This document shows, piece by piece, positions 22,233 through 34,034 of a stretch of 64,000 nucleotides of DNA. The stretch spans positions 111,391,746-111,455,745 of the forward strand of contig OY856187.1 in NCBI GenBank assembly GCA_963693315.1. Reading direction: 5' to 3'. Each line of letters opens with the position of its first letter. The first letter of the stretch is position 1. The translations under genes and the position numbers were made by a program. The notes under the pieces were generated by a model. It saw only the letters and a list, made by a program, of their open reading frames with translations. It did not search any database and was not told where the DNA came from. The stretch is from Diogma glabrata. Taxonomy: Eukaryota; Arthropoda; Insecta; Diptera; Cylindrotomidae.

Positions 22233-22671
22233 TAAAATCAAAAATACAAACTTTTTTCAAAATTCCAAAAATATTTCAAAAACTATAACAAATTCAAAAA
22301 TGTCCAGGTCCCATTTTTTTCAATTACATTTACGTCATGAAAACAGGTACATTTTTTTCCAAAAAATTGGCTAGAAAAATAAATGAAATGATTTTTTGAC
22401 ACTTCTGACATTATTTTTTTGACAAACTTATAATGCCATAATTATCTATAATAATAATAAAATTTCATGTCGTACAAATTATTAATTTTATTTTTTTCCA
22501 AAAAATTGGGTAAAAAAGTAAATAAAAACCTTTCTTTTGACACACTTGACAACATTTTTTTGACAAACTGATAATGCCATAATTCTCAATAAAAATAATA
22601 ACATTTCATTTCAAACAAATAATTAATTTAACTTTTTTCCAAAAAATTGGGTAAAAAAATAAATAAAAATC

Positions 22672-23986
22672 TTTTTTTACTGCTTGCATGAGAAATTTCT
22701 ATTATTTACTCAAAAACCCAAGACAATAGTACATTATAGAACAAGGTTGAGAAGTAAGCTATTATTGACCGAGAACTTTTAGATCCTGAGGCGCGTAGCG
22801 CCGAGGGATATAATGTTCGAGGTCTATATTAGTCTTCTCAACCGAGGTATATATAGAATTTTTTTAACTACTAACACTAATTATCATATTTGCTTTGATT
22901 AGATTTTGATATTAGTCATTTTCCATTTCATTTTTTAAATATCTTAAAATATCAAGTAGCCTGGAAGTTTAGTTTCATACAAATGAAACGAAATAAAGGA
23001 ATGCAATTATTATTTGTTTGTGTTTTTTTGTTCATTTCAATTAAAAATAAAGGAAAATTTGTCATTATTAACCTAGGTAATTTTTTGTTATTATTATTGA
23101 CCTAGCTTGAGAAAAACTACTTCTCATTGGGGCAATCGAGTAAATAATGACGATTTCTCAAGTTAGTAGTTAAAAAAAGTTATTTTTCTCAGCTATGGTT
23201 ACTAATTCAGATTCCCCACACCTAATAATAAGTATTTTAGCACCTTGGTAAATAATAAAAATATAACTTTTGTTTGTTTGTTAAACTGAGTTCATCTTTG
23301 AATTTTTTTAGTTTCTTCCTACAGTAGCTCTATTCCGGTACATCGTGAAATAGGAATTGAGAAATAAATTATAGCTATTTTTTCATAACTAGTATTCCGT
23401 TCCGCGGGATATAACAAATTCGTATTAGAAAATTTTCTTTATTTCATTTATTGCACTTTTTTCTCAATTCCCAATTCCCAGGGAAATGCAGGAATAGTCG
23501 TACAGGTTAGTTTTTTTTGAAATTTTAATTCGTGTTGAACATTTCTGTTGAAATTTAGCTTAGTTGTGAGTTGTAGACTAAAAAAAATCAAAATTTGGTT
23601 CATCAATATTGAATAGATTTTCAATTTCATGTCAAAAATAAATAAAAGCTATATTTTTTAATGCAAAGCATATGTGATTTTTATATAGTTTTAAGAAAAT
23701 TCATTGAAAATAAAATTCTAACTAAGCAGCCCTGAATAATAAATATCCAATACGCAATCCAATGATATAATAAACAATGTTTCACCAAATCAAAATTTTT
23801 AGTTATTCACCATTTGCTTATTAATTGACATTTTATTTTTTGTATAATTAAGAGTTTTAGTGCATTTTTACATCAAGTAGTAAAAAAAATAGTATATAAA
23901 CCTCGGTGAAGCAAATTTTCTCCATTTCGGCTATTCACCTCAATGTAGAAAATTTACTTTATCACCTCGGTTTATAATGTACTATT
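22672..23986. mobile_element. Composite insertion D built of inverted modules
   Basis: It interrupts a repeat A tandem unit between AAAAATCTTT and TTCTTTTGACAC. Modules recur in both orientations: AATAGTACATTATAGAACAAGG (22724) against CCTCGGTTTATAATGTACTATT (23964); TTTACTGCTTGCATGAGAAA (22675) against TTTCTCAAGTTAGTAGTTAAA (23155); and TTTTTTTAACTACTAAC (22862) against AAGTAGTAAAAAAAATAG (23875). A GC-rich hairpin GGCGCGTAGCGCC lies at 22790-22802. There is no coding frame. It is likely two or more related small elements nested in each other. Confidence 0.55.
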
Positions 23987-24075
23987 CTTTTGACACACTT
24001 GACAAAATTTTTTTGAGAAACTTATAATGCCATAATTCTCTATAATAATAATAAAAATTGATTTCAAACAAATAA

Positions 24076-26494
24076 CACGAGTTTACAAATTTTGAACTTT
24101 TTTTGTCTCCCTGAATAAAACCCAAATTTTCTTATTGATTTGGACCTCCTGAACACGAATATCATACTCATTTTTTTTGGTTAGCTCTTGTTTTTGAGAT
24201 ATTTACGAAAAACCAATTTTTTCGGTGATCAAAGATGTTGTTTCGGTTTTTGGGTCTCATATTTTACATAACAAACAAATTTAATATATTAATGAAACAA
24301 AAGCATAGTAAATATGCTAACAAACATTTTGAGCTATATTTTGTAAAAATCCATTAAGGATTCTGGAAGTTACAGTCGATAAAAGTTGAAAAAATACGAA
24401 AAATTCACGTTTTTTTAAAAATTTTCCATTTTCAACACCATAAATTTTGAACAAATAAAGACACTAATTTTTTTTAATTTCTTGGAACCTATAGGAGCTT
24501 CATTTTTCTTTTTTCTTAGCTGAAAGATATGAATATTGGTGCAATTTGCACCAAGATATTTTAGTTTTCCCAAAGAAAATCAAAACTCAATATTTAGAAA
24601 AAAAATTTAACTATAAGAATAAATTAAATTCTACAACACCATTGATTTATATATAAGTTGTTTTCCTGATAGATCTAGCTCCTCTCACCACGGACTTATT
24701 TTAGGGAAGTTGGAAAATATCAGTTAGTTGATTATGAAATGTCTTTTTTTGACAAAAGTTGTATTTTATTTGTATATGATTTTTCTCAAAATTGAGATTT
24801 TTTTTGTGAAGTTTTTTGACATGATCTAGCTCCTCCCACCTCGGATTTATTTTAGGAGTTAGAAAATATCAGTTAGTTGATTATGAAATGTCTTTTTTGG
24901 CAAAAGTTGTATTTTATTTGTATATGATTTTTCTCGAAATTGAGATTTTTTTTTGTAAAGTTTATGACATGATCTAGCTCCTCCAACCTCGGACTTATTT
25001 TAGAAGTTGAAAAATATCAGTTAGTTGATTATGAAATGTATTTTTTGACAAAAGTTGCGTTTTCTTTGTATATGGTTTTTCTCGAAATTGAGATTTTTTT
25101 TGTAATTTTTTTTTAAATGATCTAGCTCTTTCCACCTCGGATTTATTTTAGGAGCTGGAAAATATCAGTTAGTAATGAAGATAGGCAGTTTTTATAAATG
25201 GGGTGATTCTTTTAGCAGGATGTATTATGTAACTTCAACAAATAAAACAATACGAATTTGGGCTATTTTTCCACTTGAAACTTCTTGACGATGCCATTTA
25301 AATAAACTTGACTTTACACTTTACTAACAATTTATGTTGCTTTACATGGCAGCTATCACTGTTGATTTATTGATTTTTAAAAACAATACATTATTTAAAA
25401 TTTATATTTGTAATATTTTTTCTTTTTTATTATATTTTCACTTGAATGTTTGGAATTAAATTTATCCTCAGAGAGATTATATGTGCAACTAATCATACGA
25501 CAATTATCTACTTAAAAAGAAACCTCATTAAACTAATTAAACGAAAGTTGGAAAAACCGAAAAACTATTAAAAAGGAGAAGTAATTGCTTTCTTAAACTA
25601 AACTATGATCATAAACGTAAGGAGTAATACAAGGTGGGCGGTGATAGAAAAAAATTTACATTATCAAAAAACAAAAATAAGAGAAAAAAGAAAAGAAACA
25701 AACATTACAGGTATTAATAGACATAAAAAGGGGCTTAACTTTATGGTGCTTGAACTAACTTAAATAGTTCTGATGTTATGATGTTTTGCCTCTCCTCACA
25801 ATTCATTATCTTTTGTTTATATTTTTCTATATTCGTCTCATATCGATCCAATTCCCAACTTCGGAAACAAAAATGTAAATTATACTTTATTATTTTAAAA
25901 TAATTCTTTACTGATGTTTTAGAATGACTGAACTTTTAAAATTATTATTTATGGCACAATAAATTAAGTAAAAAATTATTTTTTCCAAATTTTGAGTTTT
26001 GACTTTATTTGGTAAAACTTGAATAACTTGGTGCAAACTGCACCAATATTCGTGTCTTTTAGCTTAAAATAAAGAAAATTGAAGCTACTATAGGTTCCAA
26101 GAAGTTAAAGAAATTAGTGTCTTTATTTGTTCAAAATTTATGGTGTTGAAAATGGAAAAATTTAAAAAAAACGTTAATTTTTCGTATTTTTTCAACTTTT
26201 TTCGACTGTAACTTCCAGAATCCGTAATGGATTTTTACAAAATATAGCTCAAAATGTTTGATGGTATATTTACTATACATTTGTTTCATTAATATTTTTA
26301 GTTTGTTTGTTTTGTAAAATATGAGACCCAAAAACCGAAACAACATTTTTGATCACCAAAAAAATTGTTTTTTCGTGAATATCTCAAAAACAAGAGCTAA
26401 CCAAAAAAAATGAATATGATATTCGTGTCCAGAAGGTCCAAATCTATAAGAAAAGTTGGGTTTTATTACGGGAGATTTTTTTTGTAAACTAGTG
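24076..26494. mobile_element. CACTA-like foldback element B, copy 1
   Basis: A 2419-bp element with ends CACGAGTTTACAAATTTTGA and ...TTTGTAAACTAGTG. TAA is duplicated on both sides (24073-24075 and 26495-26497), and removing the element plus one TAA restores the repeat A unit ACAAATAATTAATTTTA. The outer arms (24076 to about 24620, and about 25980 to 26494) are reverse complements containing CCGAAACAACATTTTTGATC. Internally there is a 148-bp tandem array. No transposase is encoded. CACTA-type ends with a 3-bp duplication fit the CMC (EnSpm/CACTA) superfamily; PIF/Harbinger also makes TWA duplications, so the call is an inference. Confidence 0.82.
24672..25200. repeat. 148-bp tandem array inside element B copy 1
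   Basis: Units start with GATCTAGCTCCTCYCACC at 24672, 24823, 24971 and 25119 and share TGGAAAATATCAGTTAGTTG and ATGATTTTTCTCGAAATTGA. About 3.5 units are present; the inverse unit occurs about twice in element B copy 2 near 39000-39190, so unit number differs between copies. Confidence 0.85.
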
Positions 26495-27023
26495 TAATTA
26501 ATTTTATTTTTTTTCAAAAAATTGGGTAAAAAAATAAATAAAAATCTTTCTTTTGACAACAATTTTTTGACAAACTTATGAAAAAATGCATAAGTTTATC
26601 ATGCAAAAATGCAAAAATCTAGTTTTTGATCTCACATACCAATCCCGACCATCAAGATTTCTCCAAATTCAATGTTCTCCTCGTAATCACTTAAAATGAA
26701 AGTTTTTTAAGCCAAAAATATGAAAATTTTGTTGTTATTGACACACGAGGATGTTTTTGACACACTTGCGGTACAGTTATCGAACACATCGTCCTTTCGG
26801 CTCTTTCTATTGAGTAAACCTATTTTTAGAAAAATAATTAATTAATTTTTGAAATCCGTTCAGCGGTTTTCTAGATTTCGTCGGTTGTGACGGCCGGCCG
26901 GCAGACAGACATACATTTTTTTGTTGCTTTTTTAGAATCAGTAGGTCCTAAAACGTCGAGAAATTCAAAAAAAAAAAGTGGGGGCTAGAATTTTACTTTT
27001 GGCTCATGAATGCAATACTTAGG

Positions 27024-28917
27024 TTTTTTCAAAATCGAAGTAGTTTTTTCAAAACCGAAGTAAATAACGAATTAATTTAAATTAAATTATATTATAAATA
27101 AATTCTTTTCCGGAACTTCAGTTTGTTCAAGTTTGAACAATGAAGAGAAACTAATCAGCTTTTGGAGTATCTTATGCTGATATCTATCGAACAAATCCTG
27201 ATTTTTCTACATATCTATTAGTTGTTGTGTTGGGGATGATATTCGATATCGACATTTTAATGATATCTAGACGTTTCAAGGTCGCCTAATTTATATAAGT
27301 TCACTAAATTTTCAGAGCGCCATATATATAGAGATAGTCCCTAGTAGCGAAATCAGTTTTTGAGTAACGGTCCCTGAATTGTTATGTTTTATGTCTGATT
27401 ATAATTTTTTTTCCTTAACATGGTATCCCTTGTGCGATCCTTAAGATCACAACCCCATCCCACGACTTTAAATAAAATTCAAATAGAATATACAATAGTA
27501 GTTTTTATAACGATGCCAAAATGTTCTTCATTGCACGGCAGTATGAAATTTACAGCTTGTATAGCGAGGGCAGGGCAGGGCGTACAATACAATATCATAA
27601 AACAAATTTTGCCTTATAAAAGCTCGCCAAAAAACTCGTTAGAGTCATCAAAAAAATTTGAGCTTCAAAGTTCTTGCAAAATTTGTTTATCTTTGAACTT
27701 ACTGCTCGTAGAAGAATATTCTATAACTTTAATATTTTGATGCATTATATAAAATTCTACTGGATTTTCTCATCTATTCCTTACCCTAGAAAGCAAAATA
27801 TTATAATTCAACATACATACTGAAATATTTATACAATATTTTTTTGTTTTCTTTTCGAGAAAATATAAAAACTGAAAAACAGAAAAGAATATATAAAGTC
27901 ATTAGAATATTCATGAGAACTTTATCACGAATCTGTCAGTATTTCTGTTAAGCGTTTTTTTTTTCGTAGTTCGTTTGTGTTGTTTTTGTAACAAATATGA
28001 GGGATAATAAAAATATAAGTTTTAAAGATCAAAATAGAATTAATTTTTTTTTGTTCTGTACATATTTCTGTTGCATAATTTATGTAAGTAATATAGTAGA
28101 AAAGAAGACACATTTAGTTGATTTTTGCTATCGAGTCTAAATACTAAATTATATTATACAAATATTGCATACACGACAGTTTAACATATAAGTTTTTTTT
28201 GCTATTAGAATAGTTTTGTTTTAATATTTATCATGCATAGATTTAGTTTAAGTTATTTGTTGATAGTCCCAGAAATTTTCTAATGTCACGTTTCTGTGTT
28301 CAATTTATTGTGCTGATATTGTTTTAGATTTTTGCAAAAAAATGATATCGGGCTATTAGAAGTATTTAAAGGAAATCAAAATTATTAAAATATTATGAGT
28401 AGTAGTATATTTGCAAAGCTTAGATAGATTGAAAACCAAATGTGGTTATAATCTGATATCATTTTTTAAAATTTAAATAGTTTAAGTACAATTTTCAATC
28501 GTTACAGCGCTTAAAAGGTGCACCCAATCACGATGAATAAACAAATATCCAATTAAAAAAAATAATACTCAATATTATAAATTGTTATAAACAAATAAAA
28601 AAACGTTTTATTCATTCGGGAAGCAGGTGGAATTCTCAAAAAAAAAAATGTTCATAAATGAGTTTTAAACGTTTTTTATAAAACAAACAAAAAATATTTG
28701 TTTTATTTTTAAACTAACAAATAAGGAAAATCTAAATATTTATAATTGGGCTTTTCGTTTTTTCGGTAAGCTATAATTATTTTGGGAGAAATATGTATTC
28801 GAATATGTCGTATATGCTTTGCGGGATATAATTTAAAATGTAGCGAGTCTCATGCAAAAAAAGGCTACTACACAAACAGCGGATTTAAACTTTGGGTTAT
28901 GTGTCAGTCTCTCATAT
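27024..28917. other. A+T-rich interval without a supported gene
   Basis: Just after repeat A, TTTTTTCAAAAYCGAAGTA is repeated twice. A 106-codon frame at 27420-27740 (plus) includes FTACIARAGQGVQYNIIKQI but matches nothing I recognise and has no supporting context. The rest is low-complexity A+T-rich sequence. Confidence 0.4.
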
Positions 28918-28921
28918 ATAA

Positions 28922-29947
28922 GGGTAGTTCTACACACGAAGGAAGAAAATGGAGCTAATTACGGCACGACATGTTTTTTGCGTATGAGTTCTGGCAACTA
29001 GTTTTCTTTCAACGTTTCTGAATGTGGCCAGTCAAAAAAAAAAAAAAAAAAATAAAACAAAAAAAAAAAAACACAAAAATACAAGAGTCAAAATTAAAAA
29101 ATATCCTTCTTAATCCTAAATTAACTCAAAATTGTCTCAATATTATCCCAAAATACGAAATAAACATTTAACTAAGTCTGCCCGCTTTTAAATCTTCCAG
29201 GGGACTGAGAACAGGGGACTGATAATTTATCAGTATTTCGCTTAAAAATGACAAAATTACGTCTAAAACAAAAAAATAAACGGATTCTATACCAAGGCAA
29301 TTCATATTCACGAGGTATAAAATTACAAAATTACCTGTAATTAAAATACTTTTTACGAAAATGCTTGCCAGGGGACTGATAATTTGACTGGACAACACAC
29401 GATCTTGCTACTAATGATGACTGTTTTGAATGATAAAACCTCGGACTAAGTAAAACACTTGCAATATTATATTTACTGAACTTTAATTAATTCCTGTGAC
29501 GAGCGATAACTTGATAGAAATATGAATTTCCAATATTTTCAATGTGTTTTGATTGGGCAGGAGAATAATAACAAATTGGTGGGACAAACTTTAATGGGAT
29601 GTATCTAATATGAAATATAGAGTTATGTTATGATTATTTACACATTATTAAAGCACCATTATTCAAAATTATTACTACAGAGTAAATTTGTCTCTACTCA
29701 CATAGAATCATTGATTATTTAGTTTACCAGCTTTGAATTTCAAGGTGGGACACGCCAGGGGACTGATAATTTGACGTTTTGAATAATTTTTTTTCTAAGA
29801 CGTATATTTCGAAACGGGTTTATTTTGGGTGACCAGCTAGACATAGTTAAGGTTTACAAATTTCATGTGAAAACAAATTTTTTTTTTTCATATTAAAATA
29901 CGAAATAAGCAGAGCCGTCCAAAATTCCTATGTTTGTAGAACTACCC
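28922..29947. mobile_element. 1026-bp TIR element flanked by ATAA
   Basis: Terminal inverted repeats GGGTAGTTCTACACAC (28922) and GTTTGTAGAACTACCC (29932-29947) enclose a non-coding body. ATAA is found immediately outside both ends (28918-28921 and 29948-29951). The interior holds several copies of AGGGGACTGATAATTTGAC and a long A-run at 29036-29070. The duplication length (4) and GGG start do not settle the superfamily. It is non-autonomous. Open frames on the minus strand here derive from the internal repeats. Confidence 0.72.
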
Positions 29948-29951
29948 ATAA

Positions 29952-30511
29952 AGAGATCGTAATTTTCAGTAGAGTCTTGGTGAAAAATTTCTTGATAGTT
30001 AGTTGACCTAATTGAACTGCTACAGTGTGAACCACCTCAGATTCACTAATTACCTATTTAAATTTCTTTTTCAGAAGCTCATCCAAAGAGAACATTTTAT
30101 TAGTTACTTGTAGTACTACTTACACTTGCACTTACACTTACTTACACTTACTTACAACATTTTCATGATCAACTATAAAGTTTTGAAATCACTGCAATTA
30201 TACGTTTTGACATTTCTTTAACTCAAAATTGCAACCTAAGTTTTTAGGAATTTTAACGGTATGCATTAGAACTGTGTGCTTGTTATGGTTCTTGAGAGCT
30301 TTCAATGATTTATGATTTGAAATTAGGATTTACCTACAAAATTATTTATTATTTTTAAATATTTAAAGGACTTTATTCATCTTAACTTGAATGGTTATCT
30401 CTAAAGATAATTAAGCTTACTTTAACACATGGCACTACCTAGAGTCGCAGGATATAGCTTCAGTATTTTGGTGATCAAAAAAGTTTACAAAACAAAATGA
30501 TTGATTTGATA
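29952..30511. other. A+T-rich interval without recognised features
   Basis: It contains only a short CTTACACTTACTTACACTTA-type simple repeat (about 30117-30155). Confidence 0.5.
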
Positions 30512-30519
30512 GCCTATAT

Positions 30520-32176
30520 CAGAGATGGCCAAGCTACACTACACGTGGAGCCGCAGTACAATAATCTCTCGTTACGCGAGCCAATATAAAAAATAAAAAA
30601 TTTCAAAAGTATCAGTTGTTTGGAAATATATATTTTATTGAAAAAAAAATATGTACTTATGGTTATAAATCCATACAAATACATATTTAAGTTTTGTTAC
30701 ATGACATGCTTGCTGGTAGATGGCATGTTTGTTTGTAACTTGGCCGTGAATTTTCTGAAATCTGGTTTGTTAGCGCAGTACGAATTAATTCCGTTAAATG
30801 TTTATTTGTAAGTTGTGAACGGTGGTTTGATTTTATAAACTTCATTGTTGAAAAAAGTGATTCACAACAATATGTTGTGCCGAATATGAACAGTAATCTG
30901 GCAGCAGCTTTTTACAAATTGGGGTACTTTGATTGAGACACTAGTTTCCAAAACTCATTTGGAGATTGTGTGGCTTTGTGATGCATTTTAAGAATGTGAT
31001 CTTCCTGTAGCTCTAGTAATTCCATTTCTCCTGAGGCACTGTCATTCAAAATATAACAAGGAATCGATAAGCCCTCGTTAATAATGTCAATCTCGAATGG
31101 ATTTACAAGTAAATTAAGAGAAATATTTAAATTACTCAGATCATTAAATCGTAAGTGAAAGTCTTTTAATAATTCTGCTAATTTACTGTCGTATTCACTC
31201 AGTTTGTTATCATTAAATTTTGAACACTTTTGTTGTAAAATCTCGTTGAAAAAGTTGAATTTTTTAATAAAACTCATAATCGTTTGAATAAGATCAGTAA
31301 TAACTTTATCTTTTCCTTGTAATGCTAGGTTGAGGGATTGCAGATGCTCCATTATATCAGTCAAAATCATACGTCATTAATACATTCATCATCCTTTAAT
31401 TCCAGATAGTGTTTTTCTTTTTCTTTGAAAAAATTCTTGATGGAACCTCCATTGAATCAATGAAATCACCGTTTTTTCCTTGCAATTTCCTTAAGGTTTT
31501 AATTTCGTTATTATGGTCAATTATTAATTTTTTTGGTTTAGGGTAATATCTTACTGTCGTAGATGTAGAAGCGGTTGAGGTAGCATATGTCGGATTTGCA
31601 CGTGTATTTTAATTCTATTTAATTATGAACTTATTCATTTTTTAATTGGAATATTAAAGGGTACATTCAATTTAACGTTGGCAAATTGCCTAAAAATAAA
31701 ATATTAGAAATATTGTTTATAAAAAAATTGCAGAAAATATATAATCATAAAAAACCAACGAATCCAAAAGGAAAGACTTTTGATTTTGAGAAAGATTTTT
31801 GTGCATTAATTTGAGACAAATACAGGTGATTTTATTTTTAGTCCACTAGAATATGTTAAACGTATAACCTTAAATAATAAAATTAGTTAAATTTATTTAT
31901 AACAGCAGATTATAAACTTGATTCGCGAAGTAAAGTATTATCAAACTAAAACAAAGACGCAAAAAACAGTAGTAAATTTGACAGGACTGACCTAAATATA
32001 ATCATATAATTGTATCAAATCATATTATATTAAACAGTATTATAAATTATATGTATTACTTCTAATTTTGTTACAATTTTTAAATATTATTTAATTTTTT
32101 CGGTTCTTTACGAGAGCCGCATTTATTCTTTCAAAGAGCCGCATGCGGCTCGCGAGCCGCGGATTGGCCATGTGTG
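30520..32176 (-). mobile_element. hAT transposon copy with exact 8-bp duplication
   Basis: The 1657-bp element starts CAGAGATGGCCAAGCTACA and ends TTGGCCATGTGTG, giving imperfect 12-bp terminal repeats of the CASASATGGCCA type. GCCTATAT flanks both ends exactly (30512-30519 and 32177-32184), the 8-bp duplication of hAT transposons. Subterminal sequences are rich in GAGCCGC and GCGAGCC (for example GCATGCGGCTCGCGAGCCGC at 32140-32159), typical of ZBED5/GTF2IRD2-type hAT elements. The transposase is on the minus strand and is decayed and 5'-deleted. Confidence 0.88.
30687..31460 (-). pseudogene. hAT transposase C-terminal half (ZBED5/GTF2IRD2-like)
   Basis: Reading leftward on the minus strand, a first piece (about 31460-31375) encodes FKEKEKHYLELKDDECINDV. 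A frameshift follows, then the main frame from 31370 reads LTDIMEHLQSLNLALQGKDK, a motif characteristic of ZBED5/FAM200/GTF2IRD2 family hAT proteins. It reaches NEFWKLVSQSKYPNL and a TAA at 30912-30914. The same frame continues FGTTYCCESLFSTMKFIKS, the hAT C-terminal dimerisation motif (usual form Y.CE..FS.M...K...R..L), to a TAA at 30687-30689. A single Lys-to-stop change thus interrupts the end, and the N-terminal BED finger and catalytic half are missing. It is inactive. Confidence 0.8.
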
Positions 32177-32184
32177 GCCTATAT

Positions 32185-33068
32185 CAATTCAAACTATCAT
32201 AAAAGCAATTCAGAATTATTAAAACGGAGACAACGAAGTCAACCCACATAGTAAGAACATACTTTATTGATTTATTAATTCATGTTTTAGTACAAATACT
32301 TTTGTGAAAAATAAGGGAAATTTTTTAATGAAAAATCTTTTATATCACGAAATACTACTGTCCAAATAAAAATTTGAAAATATATTAGTAATTTAGTAAT
32401 TTATTAATTAATTTAGTATTTAAAAAAAGTATAGATTTAATTAATCACATTTATTACCTTTTACCAAATTATCCTTAGTTATTATCCTAATAACGTTTAA
32501 CGAATTGAGAGTTAAACGTTATTCCTTAAAATTCCATTCTAAATTCGATCATTGATTAATAATCATGACACCCGGTTTTACAACAACAATAAGAAAACAA
32601 TATGTGCATAAATATTCCACAGCTAGAGTATTCCCTTAATAAATTCAAAAACTCCAATAGTTAACCGTATACATTGCCAGTATAACTACAGCGTTCAAAA
32701 TAATACACAAAATTTTTCTACCAAATACAACTTAAAACGTTTATTTACACTTAAAATTCACTTTAATTCACTTTAATTTTCACGATACTGTTTCTACAAT
32801 TTAAATTATGTTTCATTGTGCAAAAAAAAATTCTTAAATATAGTTTTATTTTTTATCTCTCTCTAGATTATTCAAGGCTAACTCAAAATATTTTTACAGA
32901 GAAAACTCGATAATTTTTTAGAATAATTGACGTTATTATTGTTAAGCATGTATTTTATTGTTCTGTTAACCTTTATTATGGAGCAAATGGCACCCCGAGC
33001 AGGTTTTTCCAGACTCAGAAATATGACCAAGCAGTGGTCCATTAATGGTTAGCAGTACTTGGCTGTTG
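32185..33068. other. A+T-rich interval without recognised features
   Basis: No open frame of interest, RNA gene or long inverted repeat. Confidence 0.5.
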
Positions 33069-33250
33069 TTATTGGGCCAGTACTAGAACGATTATTCGTT
33101 CGATCTATACTTTACAGTAAAGAGTCGGTATATAGTGACCCTTGGATAGCCAATCACTAGCGGTACAAGCCCATGAATGATAAACAGTACTTGAAACTCG
33201 TACTCGTACTGGATTTGACTATTGTGATTGGGCCAGTACTGCAACGACAA
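33069..33250. repeat. Direct repeat pair about 156 bp apart
   Basis: GTTATTGGGCCAGTACTAGA (33069) and GTGATTGGGCCAGTACTGCA (33225) are followed by ACGA in both. CAGTACTTG also recurs at about 33053 and 33194. It may be a two-unit tandem duplication of mixed-composition sequence; frames across it are not convincing genes. Confidence 0.45.
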
Positions 33251-33474
33251 ACTGGTTAATCTTGTTGAATAGCAGCCATTGAATGAAATGGATAGCAATC
33301 TTTATTGTCCGAAGTTATCAATCAGCAAAATTATGATAAAGGCTCCACCACTCCGTCTATGTTGCATTACCGGTCGCCAGGAATGAATGGACCATTACTG
33401 AACCAGTTTTACAACCTTGAATAGGACATGCTTGATGACAGAGATTTGAAAGATCAACAACAATCAACAATAAC

Positions 33475-34034
33475 AAAAAATCAACAAAAAACTTTAACCA
33501 CTGATGTTCGAAAAAATGATGAAAAATTGGAATTTTAGTTGGACCAAAAATCTTTAAAATTAAATATCTCAAGAACACGAATTAGCGCCTCTTTGTAAAT
33601 TTAGAATATTTTAGAGTAAGGATAGACCTTTTTATAGAAACAAATAATTTAATCCAATTTTTCAATTGGAATCTTCGATCCTAGCGCCATCTTTAAAAAA
33701 GTTTTTAAATATTTTTATTAAAAAATTAGCTACAAAAACAATTAATTAATTTTTTTTCAAACGATTAACTAATCATCTATCAAACAAAAAAAAGTTTGCT
33801 GAAATCGGTATAGCCATTCTTGAACAATTTAATTTCAAAGTTACATCGGATTGGCAGAATTTTCATTTTCATGCATGTTGGGGTGCCCCCTATGCTCAAA
33901 CTATGCACTTTAAAAAAAATTGTAAAATAAGCTGTATTTTTTATTTTTTCCATATGAAAAGTTTTAGGAAAATCAAAAATGATCAAGTTCAGATCTCGAC
34001 TTTTCCACCTGGGTAGATCACGTTTTTCATCAAT
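33475..34034 (+). repeat. Family C repeat, copy 1 (single arm)
   Basis: It begins AAAACTTTAACCACTGATGT. It contains TAGCGCCATCTTTAAAAAAG, AAAGTTACATCGGATTGGCA and CTATGCTCAAACTATGCAC, and ends GATCACGTTTTTCATC. The same blocks in the same order form the right arm of copy 2 (36900-37627). The inverted partner arm is absent here, so this is a half element. It has no coding function; the frames across it recur in both orientations in the other copies. Confidence 0.78.

Larger units (their letters stand above)
22233..27023 (+). repeat. Dispersed repeat family A, copy 4, split by two insertions
   Basis: Three segments of one copy are collinear with the family: 22233-22671, 23987-24075 and 26495-27023. 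The gaps are filled by a composite insertion (22672-23986) and a CACTA-like foldback (24076-26494). The reading of the tandem unit resumes at the expected place after each insertion. The 3' end carries GGCCGGCCGGCAGACAGACA and finishes GGCTCATGAATGCAATACTT, the inverse of the start of copy 3. Copies 3 and 4 therefore bracket a 6.4-kb inverted structure. Confidence 0.8.

Noticed and set aside
29168..29398. Minus-strand frame with hydrophobic segments
   Set aside because: It is spanned by internal repeated AGGGGACTGATAATT motifs of a TIR element.
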